Below, one piece after another: positions 14,820 to 16,159 of a stretch of DNA of 16,159 bases; position 1 is the stretch's first letter; each line of letters begins with the position of its first letter. The stretch is from an uncultured Anaerolineaceae bacterium. Its GTDB lineage: Bacteria > Chloroflexota > Anaerolineae > Anaerolineales > Anaerolineaceae. Location: positions 1 to 16,159 of the forward strand of contig CALCQT010000327.1 of the NCBI GenBank assembly GCA_937894825.1, written 5' to 3'. The notes under the pieces were generated by a model. That model saw nothing but the letters and a program-made list of their open reading frames with translations. It was not told where the DNA came from and ran no database searches. The translations under genes and the position numbers were made by a program.

Positions 14820-14947
14820 TAGCATAGCTCGCATTCATGGACGCGCGCTCCGGAACAGGCGTTCCGGGAACGATCCGGTTGTTCTTTATAGGCTTCCGAT
14901 GTCTCCGAGATTCAATGCCCTTGAACAGGAAATTGCAGCCCAATCAT
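14819..14947 (-). other. Short TGA-interrupted cysteine-rich reading frame coupled to metF
   Basis: Leftward from an ATG at 14947, the frame reads MIGLQFPVQGH, a TGA (14914-14912), then 30 codons ending GARVHECELC and TAA. The TAA overlaps the metF ATG as TAATG. The last 14 codons hold three Cys codons. There is no clear ribosome site at the ATG. It could be chance, the end of a decayed gene, a leader peptide or a UGA-recoded product. I do not recognise the sequence. Confidence 0.2.
14850..14867 (-). promoter_or_regulatory. GC-rich hairpin just upstream of metF
   Basis: A 7-bp perfect stem, CCGGAAC/GTTCCGG, encloses GCCT (leftward strand) about 30 nt before the metF ATG. It should be stable in RNA. 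No T-run follows, so control of translation is more likely than termination, if it has any role. Confidence 0.4.
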
Positions 14948-14995
14948 TTCACGGGTCTTGAAATTCGGTTTTACACCTGATCAATAATTGCAGTG

Positions 14996-15034
14996 TTTTC
15001 TGTAAATTCACAGTAAAATTAGAATTACAGAAAA
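14996..15034. repeat. Inverted repeat over the possible metF promoter
   Basis: Perfect 10-bp arms TTTTCTGTAA (14996-15005) and TTACAGAAAA (15025-15034) are separated by 19 bp. The half-site spacing of almost three helical turns would suit a dimeric or tetrameric repressor. It overlaps the -10 and spacer of the possible metF promoter. Confidence 0.6.
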
Positions 15035-15047
15035 TGAAAAGGGACAA
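15018..15047 (-). promoter_or_regulatory. Possible metF promoter
   Basis: Read leftward, TTGTCC (15047-15042) is followed after 18 bp by TCTAAT (15023-15018). Both boxes depart from consensus, so this is tentative. The leader to metF would be about 190 nt. Confidence 0.3.
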
Positions 15048-15163
15048 TCTTTTTCCTGATCTGGCAGCCCAATAATTGCTACTAGTATAGTATTGTATTC
15101 TGAAAACCCGGTGGAATAGTGATTCATTTGTACCGATTTCATCATAAATTTTTACTCGTTCAG

Positions 15164-15192
15164 TTGACATATTTTTTCGCTCAGCTTATACT
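15164..15192 (+). promoter_or_regulatory. Near-consensus sigma70 promoter for the peptide ABC ATPase gene
   Basis: TTGACA (15164-15169) and TATACT (15187-15192) are separated by exactly 17 bp. Transcription should start near 15199 and give a leader of about 115 nt. Confidence 0.75.
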
Positions 15193-15313
15193 TTTATGAT
15201 AATTCCTGTAAGCGAAAAAACTTCAATTGCAGCAATACATTACTTCCACGGTGGCATGTTTCAGTAGATGGCAAAAGCGATCCCGAAAATTTATTATATA
15301 AAGGAAAAGTTTC

Positions 15314-16159
15314 ATGGCCGAATTATTACAGGTTAATGGCCTCGAGACGCAGTTTCAAACTCGAGAGGGCGTCGTACATGCAGTGAACGGCGTTTCATTT
15401 AATTTTTTAAGAAGGCGAGACGCTGGGCATCGTCGGCGAAAGCGGATGCGGGAAAAGTGTTTCTATGATGTCTCTCCTCGGGTTAATTCCAAACCCGCCG
15501 GGAAAAGTTGTCGCCGGTGAGGCTCGTTTCCTTGGCGCGGACCTGTTGAAAATGACGAATGATGAAATTCGCAAAGTGCGCGGCTCAAAAATCAGTGTTG
15601 TTTTTCAGGATCCCATGACGTCATTTAACCCGGTGTTGACCATCGGGGATCAAACCGCTGAACCGTACCGGCTCCATGCCGGCGCCGGGAAGAAGGAAGC
15701 GCTGGAACGGGCTGTAAAATATCTTGACCTGGTCGGGATTCCGAATGCAAAAGACCGGATCAATGAATATCCGCACCAGTTTTCCGGCGGTATGCGCCAG
15801 CGTGTCATGATTGCGATGGGACTGATCTGTGAACCGCAGATCCTGATTGCCGACGAACCGACGACCGCGCTGGACGTCACCATCCAGGCTCAGATCATTG
15901 AACTGGTGAAACGCCTGCGGGACGAATTGGGTATGGCTATTATCTGGATCACCCATGACCTGGGCATTGTCGCCGGGCTGGCTGACCGGGTGAATGTGAT
16001 GTACGGTGGTTATATTATCGAAACAGCGCCGGTCAAAGATGTTTATAGCAATCCGCAGCACCCGTATACGATCGGTCTTTTAGGCAGTTTACCGCGAATG
16101 GACGAAACGGAATACAGGCGACTCACCTCGATCGACGGGCTGCCGCCGACGCTGTTGGA
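15314..16159 (+). pseudogene. Dipeptide/oligopeptide ABC transporter ATPase (DppD/OppD type), frameshifted, 3' end outside window
   Basis: The frame from the ATG at 15314 reads MAELLQVNGLETQFQTREG, then VVHAVNGVSFNFL, and is then lost. From 15411 the +1 frame continues, open to the window end, with EGETLGIVGESGCGKSVSMM (Walker A), VVFQDPMTSFNP (Q-loop), [13 protein letters not shown] (signature), [14 protein letters not shown] (Walker B), ITHDLGIVAGLADRV and the peptide-transporter C-terminal block NPQHPYTIGLLGSLP. Removing one A of the pair at 15409-15410 gives VSFNFLEGETLG, exactly the family spacing, so the lesion is a single inserted base. An AAGGA site lies 8 bp before the ATG and a strong promoter is upstream. 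About 281 of a usual 320-350 residues are visible. Everything but the extra base looks functional, so a sequencing error or very recent mutation is likely. The family energises peptide import. Confidence 0.87.

Larger units (their letters stand above)
14820..15313. other. Divergent intergenic region between metF and the peptide-transport gene
   Basis: This 494-bp stretch holds a strong rightward promoter, a weak leftward promoter overlapped by an inverted repeat, a GC-rich hairpin near metF and a short cysteine-rich frame, all listed separately. I looked for SAM, cobalamin and tetrahydrofolate riboswitch core motifs and recognised none. A 73-codon leftward frame (14949-15170) overlaps the rightward promoter, has no ribosome site and was not accepted as a gene. 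Confidence 0.6.

Noticed and set aside
14949..15170. A 73-codon leftward frame between metF and the peptide ATPase gene
   Set aside because: No ribosome site, no recognisable product, and its start overlaps the strong rightward promoter.
14820..15313. A SAM, cobalamin or tetrahydrofolate riboswitch upstream of metF
   Set aside because: None of the core motifs of these riboswitches could be recognised on either strand.
15401..15412. Programmed ribosomal frameshift in the peptide ATPase gene
   Set aside because: The needed shift is +1. The T-run would favour a -1 slip, which gives the wrong frame, and peptide-transporter ATPases are not known to use frameshifting.
1..16159. CRISPR arrays, insertion sequences, tRNA or rRNA genes
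   Set aside because: No regularly spaced repeats, transposase motifs, tRNA-like sequence or rRNA segments were seen.

Overview
The window looks like part of the chromosome of an anaerobic, heterotrophic bacterium. No rRNA, tRNA, transposase, phage gene or CRISPR array is visible. The sugar-binding protein has a plain signal peptide without a lipobox cysteine, which fits a cell with a periplasm better than a typical Firmicute. The methionine synthase is short and its reactivation domain is a separate gene, as in Thermotoga and many clostridial and Chloroflexi-type anaerobes. I cannot assign a phylum from this alone.

Region A (1-10719) is a carbohydrate locus around a divergent promoter region (1415-1874). 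Leftward are a short-chain dehydrogenase, interrupted by one in-frame TAG, and a D-galactonate dehydratase-like enolase-superfamily gene that runs off the left edge. Rightward are a three-gene sugar ABC transporter (two-domain ATPase, permease, AraF-like binding protein), a creatininase-family metal hydrolase, a very long DUF5107-TPR protein and an aldose-epimerase-like protein. Two LacI/GntR-type operator-like palindromes lie in the divergent region, but no regulator gene is present. Long inverted repeats separate the binding protein, the hydrolase and the DUF5107 gene. My reading is an oxidative aldose pathway: uptake, anomer handling, sugar 1-oxidation, lactone or amide opening, then sugar-acid dehydration. 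The roles of the creatininase-like and DUF5107-TPR proteins are not known.

Region B (10868-14819, all leftward, visibly more GC-rich) is a compact one-carbon/methionine operon in the order metF, MetH reactivation-domain protein, short metH. The genes are 2 bp apart or overlap. It converges on region A across a 148-bp gap holding two hairpins.

Region C (14820-16159) has a 494-bp upstream region with a near-consensus sigma70 promoter for the rightward gene and an inverted repeat over a possible metF promoter. It then holds the first ~280 codons of a dipeptide/oligopeptide ABC transporter ATPase with a one-base frameshift before Walker A; the gene runs off the right edge.

The points most worth following are the hydrolase/DUF5107-TPR/mutarotase trio in a sugar operon, the single-base lesions in two otherwise intact genes, the paired operators, and the long intra-operon palindromes.
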